Assembly (NCBI GenBank): GCA_023079485.1
Contig: CM041083.1
Coordinates: 152,662,552-152,726,551 of the forward strand
DNA: 64,000 nucleotides
Reading direction: 5' to 3'
DNA from: Archilochus colubris
Lineage: Eukaryota > Chordata > Aves > Apodiformes > Trochilidae
In this document: positions 25,020 through 38,257 of the stretch, piece by piece
How the letters are laid out: each line of letters opens with the position of its first letter
Numbering within the stretch: position 1 is the first letter of the stretch
Translations under genes and position numbers: made by a program
Notes under the pieces: generated by a model
The model's database searches: none
What the model was told of the DNA's origin: nothing
What the model saw: only the letters and a program-made list of their open reading frames with translations

Positions 25020-28000
25020 TCTTTAAGTTCTCAGTCACTTCTGTTTAGAAAGATATAAAGGATTTATGTGCTGTAAGCTGTACTCTGTTGAAAAGCTTTG
25101 GCCTCTAAACTGTATAAACACAAAACAATAGGAATGAGGACACGCTGAAGAAAGCACGCAAATGAACAGCAAAGTTTCTAACCTACTCATTGAATATACT
25201 TTTGGTCTTTTTTATAGATATACCTTTCAGAAGCAATCATATTGATTTACAGCAAAGCCAGGTAAGAAAGGAAGAAAATATCCATTGTTAGAGCAGGAAG
25301 ACAAAGAGCTGGCAGAAAAAAACCCTTGATCTTACACAGCACCTTTCCAGGTCAGAATGCTACTGAAATTAAAGCATTTAGATATGATATTTATTAATAT
25401 CCTTGCTGTTCATACAGTACTATACAATAGAAATCACAGGCATAAGGAAATATGGCCACATAAAAGAGAAAACCAGGTAAGTTTTAAGTTTTTGATCATA
25501 GACTCTTGAGATTTGTGGCTGAAAGCTGAATAAAACTCCTACAAAGCCCCCAAACCAAACAACTGCACTCTTGCTGGGCTTTTTTTTGTCTTTAATGATC
25601 AGACACAGAGAACAAATCATAAGTTATTGATGTGTATGTTATGAAGCTCTATCCCTCACTGCTTCTTGTCAGCAAAGTAACATGAAGAACTCCTGCTAAG
25701 CAGGGATGCAATATGCAGTGATTTAGACTACAAGAATTTGACATAATTTGTGACTGAACTATCCAGGCTATAGTAAAACTAAAAGGGAAAGAGAAAGTGG
25801 AAGAAGTCATCATGATACTTAAAAAGTATATTTCACTACAATGATTTTTTTTCTTTGCTTACAATAAGAAAAGATGAGAAGCTATGGAAAATTAACCAAT
25901 ATTATCAGGCAACTTGTAGGCTGATTGTATAAAAACTGCAGTTTTTATTGGCATAATTCCTGCTTTCAATGCTGTGCCAGGTGTTGTAGTACAAAGATTC
26001 AAACACTCATAGACAGACACAACTGCAGCTTATTTCTTCTTCATATCAATTTAATCACACACTGCTATCACAGTTCATTTGAATAATTTTCTAATGGAAG
26101 GGAACATAGTGACATAACTTGAAAATTATAGATGTCATCATCCCAGTTCTTTAACTGAATGTGAGATAAAATATTTTCAATTTATTAGTCTCTTAATAAT
26201 ATTTTGTTTGGTTTTAATTGTTTAGTAGCTGACAATGCATAAACTGTTGCTTACTTCTAGAGTGGTTCATATCACAAAAAGAAAAGTAAATTGTTCCAAC
26301 TGTTTCATGGTTCCTCTTCAAGTGAGGATGGTTCACCAGCAGCATCAAAGAAACCTTTGAGAAACAGTGCAGACTCCTGCTAAGGTGGAATATTAGATAC
26401 TGCAACTCACACATTTAAACACTTCAGAAAAGCTACTGCAGAATCAAAAGCAAAATCCTGTTACTTTCAGTACTATCACCACAGTGTTCTCTGTTTTCTC
26501 AATACATACCTTTAGTTTAAAGAAAAAAGTTTAATCATGAAGGATAAGACTAGCCCATTGTCAGTAGGTGATCCTGGATTTAAGGGTTTATCACTAGTCA
26601 TAAGAAGAACTTGGTCTTATCTGAATTTGTCAATGATAATGAAATGTGTGACAGATCAATATACTTTAAGCACTAAGTTTCAAATGCCTTTTAGGACCAT
26701 ATTAATCACAGACAGAAGTGTAAGTCTCTGTGTATCACCTTCTGAGATTTTAATCAGTTCATTGACTTTGATTTAAGGAGTCAATTTTGCTGCAGCTGAT
26801 AGTATGATAAAGTAACAATCCTTCACTACCAGCTATTTAAAACAAGGAAAAAAACACCAAAACTGTTTATAGGAGATGTTATAATTATCAAAGTTAAGAT
26901 AAAATTTCCTCCTAATTCTTCCTTAATCTTAAAAAAAATCCAGTGTTCATTTCCTCAGAAAGATAAAAAAGAAAATAAAAAAACAGAGAAATAAAACTGG
27001 GAAAGAATTCTGGATAGAAATTAAAACAATAATATTTCAGCTGGAAAATAAGTATAGGAGAAAGAACGGATGTTGTTTTATCAAGAAACTGGGAGAGAAA
27101 AGAACAAATGCAATAACAGCTTAAAAACTATTTTCATTTTTTTAATATTTGCATAGAAACTCTCTTATGAAATATATCTAAAGATCTTTCATAACTTAAA
27201 AGATTTTATGGGAAGACTATTCGTACCTGTCAGTAGGAACTGTTGACTAAGATGGGTTTTGTATAGGAATCTAATATTAAATTTCTTCTAAAATTCAGTT
27301 TTAAAATTTATTTTAAATTGCTATCACAACTCATATGAAATGAGATTTTTGTTTTTGTTGTTGTTGTTTGCTTGGGGTTTTTTTCTTTTTCTTTTATAAT
27401 GAAATTACAAAGTGGTCCAGCAGCTGAGTCTGTCTGAATTTGAACAGCCCAAACATCATAAAAATTAAATTTATTAACTTGAAAAAATTTGCAATAAGAT
27501 ACATATTCATACATTTGAAAATTTTGTTTAGTGTCAAAACTTTGCTCCAACCAGGCTGTAAGTATTTAGTTAATTCATTACATTGTCATGGTGTCATAAA
27601 CCATATCACAGCCTGACTCTGTAGGAGATATTGCAAGGCAAAACTAGATATTTAAAGTGAGCTTCAGATAATTTGTGTTTTATCTTCTCAGTTAATATTC
27701 TGTTTTTTCTGTACATACAAAATTTTACATAGTCTGCAGCATATATAAGTGCAAAAGCACTTAATTACTGGTGGTTCTTTTTGTGGGTCTGTGTGAAAGG
27801 AATCCTTCAAAATTCTAGTTTTCCTCTTTTGGTGAAGTGGCAACAAAGAGCAATCTGTTAAATTAATTTAAATGGAGACTTAGAGGACTAAATGCCAGTT
27901 TGTTCTGTCTTGTTGCCTGCATTACCTACGACTTCGGCTCACTATGGCTTGAAGTGGTCTTGCTTAAATGCCTATGCTTAGAGATACTCTAGTCTAAGAT

Positions 28001-31000
28001 CTCTCATAAGATCTGTTACATTGTAGAATTTGTAGGAAACCAATTCTCTGCCTGATACATTTAATTTTTTTTCAGACTGAATTTTGTTAGTAGTGATGCT
28101 GATCTTTTATACATAGGAGATTAACAGTTAGAATGTTGTCTTCTGGTGAAAATGACTTAAACAGGTTTTAAGATATTTTCCACACATCACAAAAATTAAT
28201 ATTCAAAACCAGTCATTCCAGATAAATGTACTGATCAAACCCAGCTCCCAAGCATTCAAAAATACGGGAGTAAGTGAGACCAGAAATAAATCAGGAAAGA
28301 GAAACCTTTCTACTTCAGTGCAGTGCTTTTTTTTAGGATTTAAAACTTTTAAACTAAAAAGAAAGTTTCCTTTAAATTACTCATGAACTTCTGGCTAAAA
28401 CATTCACATGAAAAAGGATGGTTCTGGGTTCCTTCTAGGGTCTGTTTTTCTTATTATGATTTAATACATAATAAAGGCTCCAGATGCTTTTATTTGACAA
28501 TTCCTTTCATAGAAGGAAACTCAAAGCTTTAATGCAAGTGTTTTTCTGTAACTTTTTGAGGTCCAGATTAGATTTTTTGATTAAGTAAAGAAGAATTTCT
28601 GACAAAAAAAAATTATCTACAGCAGTATCCCACACATTCCATAGCACAGATTGACTAGCATATACATATATTTCCAGGAAAGTGAAGGAAGTGATGATAA
28701 ACCTAAAGATCAAATGTATTGAACGAGTCACTAAGATATAGGCTCTGAAGTAATAGTGGATGACATCTCTTCCCCACATTTTTCTCTAGTGCTGCCACAA
28801 CCCACTTTCCATCTTTCCATCTTCATCTCTTTGGTCATGTATAATCTGTTGACTCCACAACCAACAGTTATATCAATTCCTTCTCAGTTTTGTGCTTGCT
28901 GAAAGTAGGGTTTTAGCTTCAAAGAATTACTGTGGAGTACTCATAACATAAAATAATATAACCTACTTTGAGTTTTCTTCAAACTACATAATTATTCCAG
29001 GTGGAGACTGCACTGCTTATTAACAGAATTTTGTGATAGTGTGCTTAAAGGTCTGGTTTCACTAATTGTCTCTTTCTATGAAGAAAAATACATCCTCAGG
29101 AAGAACCTGGTGAGCTTTCAAACCTTCATGCAGATCTCCAAGTTGACAACATAAATTTGTTCATTGAGTACTTATATTTTAACAACAACAGAGGGACTGA
29201 TTAAAAACATTTTCTGTAGTTTGAGCACACATGACAGAATTTATGTATGTTTCTGTGTTCATATATATGTTTATATAAACATAGACAAATTTTCCTAATT
29301 ATTGCTTGTCTTAATGTTAATATATATATGATTAATCTTTTAAAATAAAATGTGTTTCTTTTTAAATTAAATTAGTGGGGGTTTGTTCCTACTCAAAAAC
29401 TATTGGTGTTTTCTCTTACTATAAGATAAGATATTATCCAGATTATTTTTTATTTGTGTATTCATGGCTTGCTTATCAAACATCACACTGTCTTATTTTC
29501 ACAAGGCATAACAGAATGTGGTCTTGTCCCTTTTCCCATGCTGTCATTAGAAGCTGTCTTTGTAGCATACTTTTCTGCCATTGTCTATTTGTTTCATTAG
29601 GCTTTTCTCCTCCAACCTGCCAGGAAAAAAAAAAAAGTTCCAACAGAAGCCCAGACTAAACTGCACATAGAAAAAACAAGTCTTGTTGGCCTGTATCATA
29701 AATCTTGGAGCACTGGCCCTTTTCTCCTGGTCTTTTGGTTTGGTTTGGCTTTTTTGCACCACTGTGCTAGCCAAATTGACACTGAATCATATCTTCCCTT
29801 TTGCAAGTCTTCATTCTTTCTCAATCCTTTCTTTTCTCCATCTTACTGTGTCTCCAGCTCATTCTTGATTTTGCTTCTTTCTCTATTGCTAAAGCTCTGT
29901 TTGGACCAGCTGAAACAGAGGTCTCACATCCAAACCTACATGATTCATGCCATGCCTGTTGAAACAAACTTGTATTACATTTTTTTTAATTATTTTTTTT
30001 ACATGGTTTTTGAAAAATAGCAGCAGTGGTAATAAGGCATGGATCTGGTTTTCCTTGGTGTCACTGTACATTCAGAAATACACATCTTGCTGGGAAATAA
30101 GAAGGGGGACAAACAAACCAGACCTGCCTAGCTAGAGCCTCTTGACCATCTTAGCTGTTCTGAATAATGTGGATGACTAACATGCTTCAGTAATTTATAG
30201 CATTCTACCCCTGCTTTCAAAATTACCATTGTAACACGTCAGAGCTTGCTGTATGATAGTGGAAGGAATCTAATACTGGAATCTGAACAAAACAGATCTT
30301 AATGTGATTGTGAAAAAAAACATGCATCAAAGCACGTCCCAGATTTTCTTTCCTTTTCCTCCCCTCATTGCTTCTCATCACAGACATTGCAGCAGAGCCC
30401 AGAAAGCTAAGAAAATAAAAAATGTACCCATTAAAACCCGTGTCAAAATAAATACAACTTGGACAGAGGAACACATTCTAATGAGAAAGTATTTGCCAAA
30501 AATGTTTTGACTAACTCTGGTCATCACACTCAAAATAGTTCTCATTTCTTCCCCATGATGAAATCAGCATCTTGAGTCATCATGTGTTTTAAGAGACAGC
30601 CTAACAATAATTCCAACAGTTCAGTGTGTTATGAGACCAAATATTTTCTAGATTTTATATATTAATTTCTAAACCACTTCATTAAAAAATACTACTGAGT
30701 CTACTAATATTATTGAAGCAATTAGTATGCAATAGGCAAGGTGAATAAGAGAAAGGACAGGCCGTAGTATCAATGAAGTTTCTTGAAGAAGATAAAAAGT
30801 CAAAAGTATTTGTTACATTTTTGTTATTTCCTTGTATTTTTTCCTATTTTATATAACTGGTATAAATTTCTCAGTATTCCAACACTGCTCAAAATATTGA
30901 GCATCACTATTTTTTTTAAAGCTATCACTATAATGGATTTTAATGTAAAGAATTCTTGGTTTAACATAGCAGGCTAAGCCTTAAAATATAGAAAATGGTA

Positions 31001-33472
31001 GGAAACTCATTAGAATTTGAGGGCAAAGGGTCAATATATTAAATAATAAGTCCATGGGCATCCCAGAATGTTTCTGCTAGATCACAGTATTTTGCTTTAA
31101 ATCTGTAGTGCGAGAGTGAGCTAAAACCCTTGGAGGTCCTAAAATTAAACAGAATAATGCTGGAAATGCTATTATTCTACAGTAAGTGTCCTAATGCATT
31201 TAATGGCATATTATTGTATACTTATTATGAGTCAACTGATTTTTAATTGCCCATTTGCTCAGAGAAAGTGATTTTTTTTTTTTAAATTTTTCTTTTTCAA
31301 GGAAGAAGTAGCAATAGGGAGTTATTTTGGATTTGTTTGTTTGTTTGTTTGTTTGTTCGTTTGTTTTAGTTGTCATCAGTCAAGGCAGATACATTTTTAC
31401 AACAGTGCTGTATGGCTGCTAAATTAATATGCTTAATGAGACAGAATTGTTTTGGTTTCTGGTCAAGGATCTTGGGCCCAACTAGGAAAAATCGATAGCT
31501 TCCCCAAAGGAAAAGATTTCTTCTGTATCTTTTGCACTGTAGATGGAAGGCGATTTTGTTTCTCACACTTTGCAAGGAAGGTTATGACTGAAAGCACACT
31601 GCTTAAATATATATAGGATAGGAACTCATCCCCACAATGTCTAGGTTTCTTGAGATCTGATTCTTAGTCAAGGTTTCTTGCTGGATTTCAAAGTCTTTTC
31701 TGAATTACTACTCATCCCTGTGAGAGAGGTGCAGTGAAAATTGGATTCATGGAAGGCTGAAGTTGTTTTGGAGTTAAGGAAATAATGGAAATTACAAGTA
31801 GACTCAAGGAGTGACAAGAGAGATAAAAGCCTGAGAGTTCAGAAAAGCGAAATAGTTGAGCTTAATACTTTTTTCAGAGTGATACTTTATTGTGCTCAGA
31901 GGCAGAGGAAAAGAATGTGTTGTCAAAGAGATACAGCAAACCTCTTTAATTCTAAAATGACAGTTTGGGGTTAAGATGCATTTTCACATGGAACTCTGTG
32001 TCAGGCTGTACCTTGTTTAAAAGAAAAAATTCTTGCTAAAATTCTAGTTTTATCAAACTCCTTCATGTAGGCTTTGTTGAAAAGTAGTTAGCAAATCTTC
32101 TGACCAAAAACATATCTTTTTTTCCTATATGATCAAATAATAATTGTCAATTTCTATACAAATTTTCAACTCACATAGTATTTTGGATTATATGTGAGCA
32201 TAAAGTAATAAATAAAAATTTTAATAAAATATTTTTCATTTAGCCAAATAAAAATGTGATGTCTAAAGAATCAAGTTTCTACAAATCCTGAACATGTGAA
32301 ATTCTTCAAAGACTGAGATTTCTAATATCTTTTGCATGGCAGATAGTGTCCACAGTAGGGCAACATTTATAATATTAAGTTGCAAGGTTTCTATGGGTTA
32401 TTTTTAAAAAGTTTACTTAAGAACTTTTTATTGATAGAAAAATGCATAGTTTTTCTGCTTTTACAGAGTTCTAAAATGTTTTTCATTGACAGAAGAGATG
32501 AGAATCTGGCTTGTGATATTTAGGGAGTGAACTAACCCTGAAATGGCATAGATAAAGAAAAAAGGGTTTTCTGTAGATTAATTTAACTACAGAATCACTG
32601 GCAAACAATTACCAGGCATATCTGAGACAGTGAATTCAAGGTTTTGGGCATAAAAATGACATGTTATAAATATTATTTCTTATAAGTATTTAAGTAATTT
32701 TCATCATTAAAGTATCCTTGAAGTATTCATCAAGTAGACATGAACTAGAATTGTTATACTAGAGAGTTTTTAACTTCTCATGGAGAGCTTGAAAAGCTTG
32801 TAATGACTTCATATATAAAATTGTAGCCTATGTCAGGTAAATCCACAGACTTTCTCAGAGCGCTAATATTAATTATGCATACACTGTTAAAAGAGATGTT
32901 AGCATTGTACATGACAAAAAAAACAAAAGAAGACTGCACCTTGGTCTGTTTTGAAAGCTATTTTTATGTCTAAAAAGTCTTGAAATACCATTTTTTAAAA
33001 ATTAAAAGTAATATTCTTTCATTTGATCCCTACAGTTTTGAAGCCTATGTTTATTTCATGACCCACTTTGGATAGCCCAGTGACTTCACTATGCCTTCAA
33101 TACAAATTAATGGAAGGTGTCAGAACAATTAATTGATACAATGATATTTTAAATATTAATTTTTAAATCTGTATAAAATGCGCTATTGTTATTACTTTTT
33201 TATATTGTCAGCAATCTCTAAAAATAGTACAATCACAATATGATGAACAATATTATAAACATTTGTTTTATATGAAAACTGTAAATCCTGAACTCATCCT
33301 GAGTATTTTAAATTATTATTTATATTTAAGCACTAATTTCAATTCTTTTTATTGTTTCAGTCTAAATATTAATCTTCAAATACATTTTAAACATTTTATT
33401 TAATTAAATAGAATGAGCTTTTCACTGTATATTACTCCTGCCTCAGGGTATGTTTTTTCTCTAATTAAAGTA
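25020..33472. other. Long stretch without recognised elements
   Basis: About 8.4 kb of AT-rich DNA with no CR1 or LTR piece I can identify. Only small microsatellites were seen, such as a GTT/T-rich run at 27342-27396 and a GTTT run at 31332-31367. Short overlapping frames on both strands around 29375-30510 arise from T-rich and A-rich DNA and show no domain. A slightly less AT-rich block at 29500-29960 is unexplained. Confidence 0.45.
31332..31367. repeat. (GTTT)n microsatellite
   Basis: About nine TTTG units with a single T-to-C change near the end. Confidence 0.95.
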
Positions 33473-34694
33473 TCACAGAATCACAGAATCCTAGGGGTTG
33501 GAAGGGACCTCGAAAGATCATCTAGTCCAACCCCCCCTGCCAGAGCAGGGCCACCTAGAGTACATCACATAGGAACGTGTCCAGACGGGTTTTGAATGTC
33601 TCCAGTGAAGGAGACTCCACAACCTCCCTGGGCAGCCTGTTCCAGGGCTCTGTCACCCTTACAGTAAAAAAATTTTTTCGAATATTCAACTTGAACCTCC
33701 TATGCTCCAATTTACACCCATTACCCCTTGTCCTATCACTGGTCACTACTGAGAAGAGCCTAACTCCATCTCCCTGACACTCACCCCTTACATATTTGAA
33801 AACATTGATGAGGTCACCCCTCAGTCTCTTTTTCTCCAAACTAAAGAGACCCAGCTCCCTCAGCCTTTCCTCATAAGGGAGATGTTCCACTCCCTTAATC
33901 ATCTTAGTAGCTCTGCGCTGGACTCTTTCAAGCACTTCCCTGTCCTTCTTGAACTGAGGGGCCCAGAACTGGACACAATACTCCAGGTGCGGCCTCACCA
34001 ATGCAGAATAGAGGGGGAGGAGAACCTCTCTTGACCTACTAACCACACCCTTTCTAATGCACCCCAGGATGCCATTGGCCTTCTTGGCCACAAGGGCACA
34101 TTGCTGGCTCATGGTCATCCTCTTGTCAACCAGGACCCCCAGGTCTCTTTCACCTACACTGCTCTCCAGCAGGTCAGCCCCCAACCTATACTGGGACATC
34201 TTGTTGTTCTTCCCCAAATGCAAGACTCTACACTTCCCCTTGTTGAATTTCATCATGTTTCTCTCTGCCCAACTCTCCAGCCTGTCTAAGTCTCTCTGAA
34301 TGGCAGCACAGCCCTCTGGTGTGTCAGCCACTCCTCCCAGCTTAGTGTCATCAGCAAACTTGCTGAGGGTACATTCTATACCCTCATCCAAGTCGTTGAT
34401 GAATATATTAAACAACACCGGTCCCAGCACCGACCCCTGAGGGACTCCACTAGTCACACACCTCCAACCAGATTCTGCCCCATTGACTACAACTCTCTGA
34501 CTCCTTCCTTTCAACCAGTTCCTGATCCACCTCACTACCTGATCACCAAACCCATATTTGATCAACTTATCTACAAGGATGCTGTGAGAGATGGTGTCAA
34601 ATGCTTTACTGAAATCAAGATAAACCACATCTACTGCTCTTCCATCATCTATCCACCTAGTAATTTCCTCATAGAAGGCTATGAGGTTAGTAAA
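33473..34694 (-). mobile_element. CR1 LINE, 5'-truncated but well preserved 3' copy
   Basis: A continuous minus-strand CR1 copy. Its 3' tail is at 33473-33500 (plus strand TATCACAGAATCACAGAATC, the octamer-type CR1 end). A short 3' UTR follows up to the stop codon at 33555, and coding sequence runs from there to about 34694. The element ends abruptly at 34694, inside the region just before RT motif A ([13 protein letters not shown]), so it is a typical 5'-truncated insertion. Unlike every other CR1 piece in the window, its coding part has no stop or frameshift, which suggests it is the youngest CR1 insertion here. CR1 elements normally leave no clear target-site duplication, and none was seen. 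Confidence 0.95.
33555..34628 (-). CDS. CR1 ORF2 reverse transcriptase, C-terminal part (open, 5'-truncated)
   Basis: An uninterrupted 357-codon frame encodes the C-terminal part of the CR1 ORF2 protein, which in a full element carries an APE-type endonuclease and then a reverse transcriptase that copies its own RNA at a nicked target. Reverse-transcriptase motif A (LDFSKAFD) is at residues 4-11, motif B ([10 protein letters not shown]) at 61-70, and the catalytic FADD box at 91-94. Downstream are the family segments [10 protein letters not shown] and [13 protein letters not shown]. The frame also stays open upstream of the marked start, for about 22 more codons to the truncation point. The marked start is a GTG inside the domain and not a genuine initiation site. 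The protein lacks the endonuclease and the N-terminal RT motifs, so it cannot transpose on its own. Confidence 0.9.
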   Translation of the reverse strand: MVYLDFSKAFDTISHSILVDKLIKYGFGDQVVRWIRNWLKGRSQRVVVNGAESGWRCVTSGVPQGSVLGPVLFNIFINDLDEGIECTLSKFADDTKLGGVADTPEGCAAIQRDLDRLESWAERNMMKFNKGKCRVLHLGKNNKMSQYRLGADLLESSVGERDLGVLVDKRMTMSQQCALVAKKANGILGCIRKGVVSRSREVLLPLYSALVRPHLEYCVQFWAPQFKKDREVLERVQRRATKMIKGVEHLPYEERLRELGLFSLEKKRLRGDLINVFKYVRGECQGDGVRLFSVVTSDRTRGNGCKLEHRRFKLNIRKNFFTVRVTEPWNRLPREVVESPSLETFKTRLDTFLCDVL

Positions 34695-36421
34695 GTACTA
34701 AGTCTATTATGTGACATTTCTACCAAATACTTTGGTTCTAACCCCTTAAGCTTATCATTACAGTTTTTTTGGTCTTTAAGATGTTTTGACATCATCTTTC
34801 TTCCCACAATTGATCATTATCCAAATAAAATAACATTTTCCTTGGATTTTTGGTTAAATTCTAGAACTCATTGCTGGAGACTCAACAAAGGATGCAGAAA
34901 ATGTTCAAAATATTAATGGAAGAATCCAATAAGGGCTGTTTGGCTACATACATGCAGATGTAAAATCAAACTCAATAATTCCTGATCTGTGGATTAGTGG
35001 AATGAGAAGAGGATCCTGAAATACCTTGAAGAAAGGATTACAGTATATTTGCTGTAGTTTTCTATTTTTTCTTTGCTAATCTCATCTTGTCAGAGACAGA
35101 ACACTGAGCTAAGTTAACTTTGTCCTAACCTTCTAGTATGGGTTTACATATACTAATTAAATAGGTGGTAAAGATGTTCAAGATATTTACAACATCTGGG
35201 AAATAATTTTCTTGTATACATCCTGGAAGAGTATTAAAGGAAAACTTCAAAGATGTTCAGAGGCTAGAATTCTTCCTAAATTGAGAGGCAGGGGGAATGG
35301 AATATGCTTAGTCTAATGAAAACAAATCTTAGGGGTGATGTAAAAGTAGCTTACTACCATTTGGGTGAGAGTTACAGAGATGATGGAGCTAAATGCTTGG
35401 TACTAAATACATGGTGAGAGGTAATATAAATAGGTATAAAACCTGTAAAATGCACCTTTGGAGATTCTGATTGCCAAATAGAACTTCATGTTGGTTTGAA
35501 GCAGGAGGTTGGAGTAAATGACCTCTTATCCAACTATGCTGATATGTTTCTTACATTTGAAAATGAAGATGCTTGTAGGCATAAAATAAAGTTTTAGAAG
35601 AATTCTGTGATCTCAAATTTTCTTAAATACAAAGAGATAAACTAATCATAGTAGAATCCCATTTCTGTTTCCCTAGTAAATCAGGAATCTTTATTAATAA
35701 AAGTTTGTGTTAAGTTATTTTTTTATTTCAGATGTCTTTGTGGGATCTTACATGCCACCTTTGATTACTATCCTTTAGCAAGACTAAATTCATACCCCAG
35801 AAAAGCACTTGCAACTTTCTGAGGAACAGTATGGTTAGGGAAGAAGACTAAGACAAAAAAGTCTCCATGTCCAAAAGGTCACTTAGCATAATATCTTGAC
35901 CTGGCACAATTATACTACCAGTAACAATATTTAATATCAAGCAAACATGAAAAACACAGATCTCCATCTAGAGACATATTCCTTTTGCAACATCTCAGCT
36001 TCCATCAATCTGTTGTTTAAAAGCAAAATAAATCAAACCAAAAATATTTTTGTTTATACTTTAAATAAGAACAAACTACCCCCAAATTAAAAATTCAACA
36101 TTGATGCTGCAGTTTCTATTCTGGAGAACTATCCAATTTACCTCTAAAATTGTTGTTCATGACCCACTGTCTGATACATACCCAGAGGAAAAGGAGTGAG
36201 CTTTTCTTATATCTACAAAGGCATCTTCTATTAAAATGAATTCTATGTTCACCGTTAAAATGAGCTTGAAGCTTGCTTCTCAAATGAAAGCAATCTTTTA
36301 CTAGTTTTGGTTTATAATTTTGTGACTTTCAATACACATTTTGGATATTTGCAATTATATATACACACACATAACCCGCAGATACATAAATCAGATTACA
36401 TGAGCTGGTGATGTATTTTTG
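34695..36421. other. Unassigned AT-rich DNA
   Basis: No recognised element. Open frames here are short, and the one crossing into 34584-34916 is partly antisense CR1. Confidence 0.4.
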
Positions 36422-37032
36422 CAGCCCAGAAAGCCTGAATCCTGGGCTACATCAAAAGAAGCATGGGCAAAAGGTCAAGGCAGGTGATTTCCCCCCTCTA
36501 CTCTGCTCTCTTGAGAGCCCACCTGGAGCACCGTGTTGAGTTCAGGTGCCCCCAACACAAAAAAAGGCTGTTAAAGCAAATCCAGAGGAGGGTCTCAAAG
36601 ATGATTAGGGGACAAAATCACCTCTCCTGTGAAGACAGGGTGAGAGAGATGGGCTTGCTCATCCTGAAGGATGCTTTGGGGAGACTTGATAGTGGCCTTC
36701 TAGAAGGGGGCCTATAGAAAAGATGGGGATTGGCTTTTTACAAGGGTATGTAGAGATAGGACAAGGGGGAATGTTTTCAAGCTTGAGAAAGGTAGATTTA
36801 GGTTAGACATCAGGAAGAAATTCTTTAGTGTGAGGGTGGTGAGACACTGGAGCAGGTTTCTCAGGGAGGTTGTGGATGTCCCCTCCCTGGTAAGTGTTTA
36901 AGACCAGACTGAAATGGGCTTTGTGCAATGCGGTGTAGTGGGAGGTGTCCCTGCCCGTGGTAGGTTGGTTAGAATTAGATGACCTTTAAGATCCCTTACA
37001 ACCCAAACCATTCTATGATTCTATGAATTTAT
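36422..37032 (+). mobile_element. CR1 LINE 3' fragment
   Basis: It starts inside ORF2 after the polymerase core (AQKA*ILGYIKRSMGKRSRQV-like). The plus-strand frame 36463-36717 reads ISPLYSALLRAHLEHRVEFR, RRVSKMIRGQNHLSCEDRVR and EMGLLILK, all standard CR1 segments. Other frames carry the post-ORF region to a tail of CATTCTATGATTCTATGA at about 37009-37026. It is 5'-truncated and frameshifted. Confidence 0.93.
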
Positions 37033-37094
37033 AGAACATTTTTCCTACTGGATGTAGGTGGAACCTAGATAACTTGCTTAAAGTAGTTAGCAAT

Positions 37095-38020
37095 TAATTT
37101 TATGTAGGTTGCAGCTCTTCCTCTCCTGTGCTCTGCAGGTCCTTTATGCAGTTCCACTTTCACCTTAAATATGTTACTTACAGAGACCCATCCAGCTTCT
37201 CTCTCTTTCAGTGTCCTCAACTGGAAAGTCACTGTTACCACACTTAACAGTCCCTATCAGTCATATGAACAACATATCCCTATTTTCAAAAACTATCAAT
37301 CCAATTTTTTCTCTAGATCTCTTGCCATTGTCATTACTTAGAAAGCCCTTGTTATCTGAAAGAACACTTACCAGCTTCACCTCTAAGCTTTGGCCTTTTC
37401 TTGTCTTCTTGTATGTACAAACCATGGCTCTGTAATATTCCTGCGAAGTCTGAGCTCACCTTCAAAGATCATGCAATTTCTTTTTCCTCTTGAGCTACAC
37501 AAAGAGTTCCCAGTTCAGCCAAGCTGGTCTTCTGCCCCACTTGTGTGACTTAAAACATGCTTGAATTGACTGCTCCTTTGCTTCTAAAATGTGGTTCTTA
37601 AAGGACTCCAAAGCTGTCAAAAGGTTTATTCCCATGACACTCTAGTTAATAACTCCAGGAATAGCTTAAATTCTACTCTCCTGAAGTCCAGTGTAGAAAC
37701 TCTACTGTCCATTTTTCTCATTACACTGACAATTTTAAAGTCCACTATGTCATGATCACTGTGGCCAAGGCAGCCACTTACCATCACATCCCACATGAGT
37801 CCCTCTCAATTCAGAAATGGCAAGTCTAAGAGGGTGTCTTTGCTAGCTAACTCAGTGAGTACCTGTGACCAGAAGTTCTCTCCTACAAACTTCAATAACT
37901 TTCAAGTCATACTTGTCATAGCAATGTGATATTCCCAGCTGATGGCTGAGAAGTTGAAATCTCCCATAAGGATAAGGGCTACCAATCCAGAAATTTCTCC
38001 TAATTGCCTGTAGAATCAGC
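37095..38020 (-). mobile_element. CR1 LINE fragment, endonuclease domain and linker
   Basis: Read on the minus strand from 38020 downward, the translation shows the C-terminal half of the CR1 APE-type endonuclease in broken frames. It begins LILMGDFNFSAISWEYH, continues EGLMWDVMVSGCLGHSDHDI, in which SDHD is the conserved catalytic-histidine box, and then VSTLDFRRVEFKLF. It continues into the linker towards the RT (PAWLN-, SDNKGFL- and KRSREKIG-like pieces) down to about 37100. There are several internal stops. It lies in opposite orientation to the CR1 tail that ends at 37032, so the two are separate insertions. Confidence 0.85.
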
Positions 38021-38039
38021 GTTTTTGAATTTTGCCTTT

Positions 38040-38257
38040 GTTTAATAGCATACTACTTAATTTTAATTGTCAAGAAATTAAATTAATTTTCCCCAAGCTG
38101 AATTTGTTTTGCCTGTGATGTTAACTGGTAAGTGAACACCCTTTTTCACCACACATGAGCTTTTCCATCTAATTTTCTCCTTCTGTCCTGTTCAGGGGAG
38201 GAAATGAGAGACTAGCTGGGTGGAGATCTGGCAGCTAACCAAGTGCAACCCACCATA
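38040..38257 (+). mobile_element. 3' part of an avian ERV LTR
   Basis: The block TTTCCCCAAGCTGAATTTG-like, then TTTTGCCTGTGATGTTAACT and GGTAAGTGAACACC, then CTGTCCTGTTCAGGGGAGGA, and an end like GTGCAACCCACCATA at about 38244-38257, matches the 3' third of the LTR family whose 5' and central parts lie at 15090-15975. A poly(A)-region AAATTAAATTAA stretch precedes it. The 5' part is absent here. Confidence 0.68.

Noticed and set aside
29375..30510. Cluster of overlapping small frames on both strands
   Set aside because: No consistent frame, domain, start context or splice pattern. They are best explained by T-rich and A-rich composition.
33577..34299. Several 60-80-codon plus-strand frames
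   Set aside because: They are antisense to the intact CR1 coding frame.
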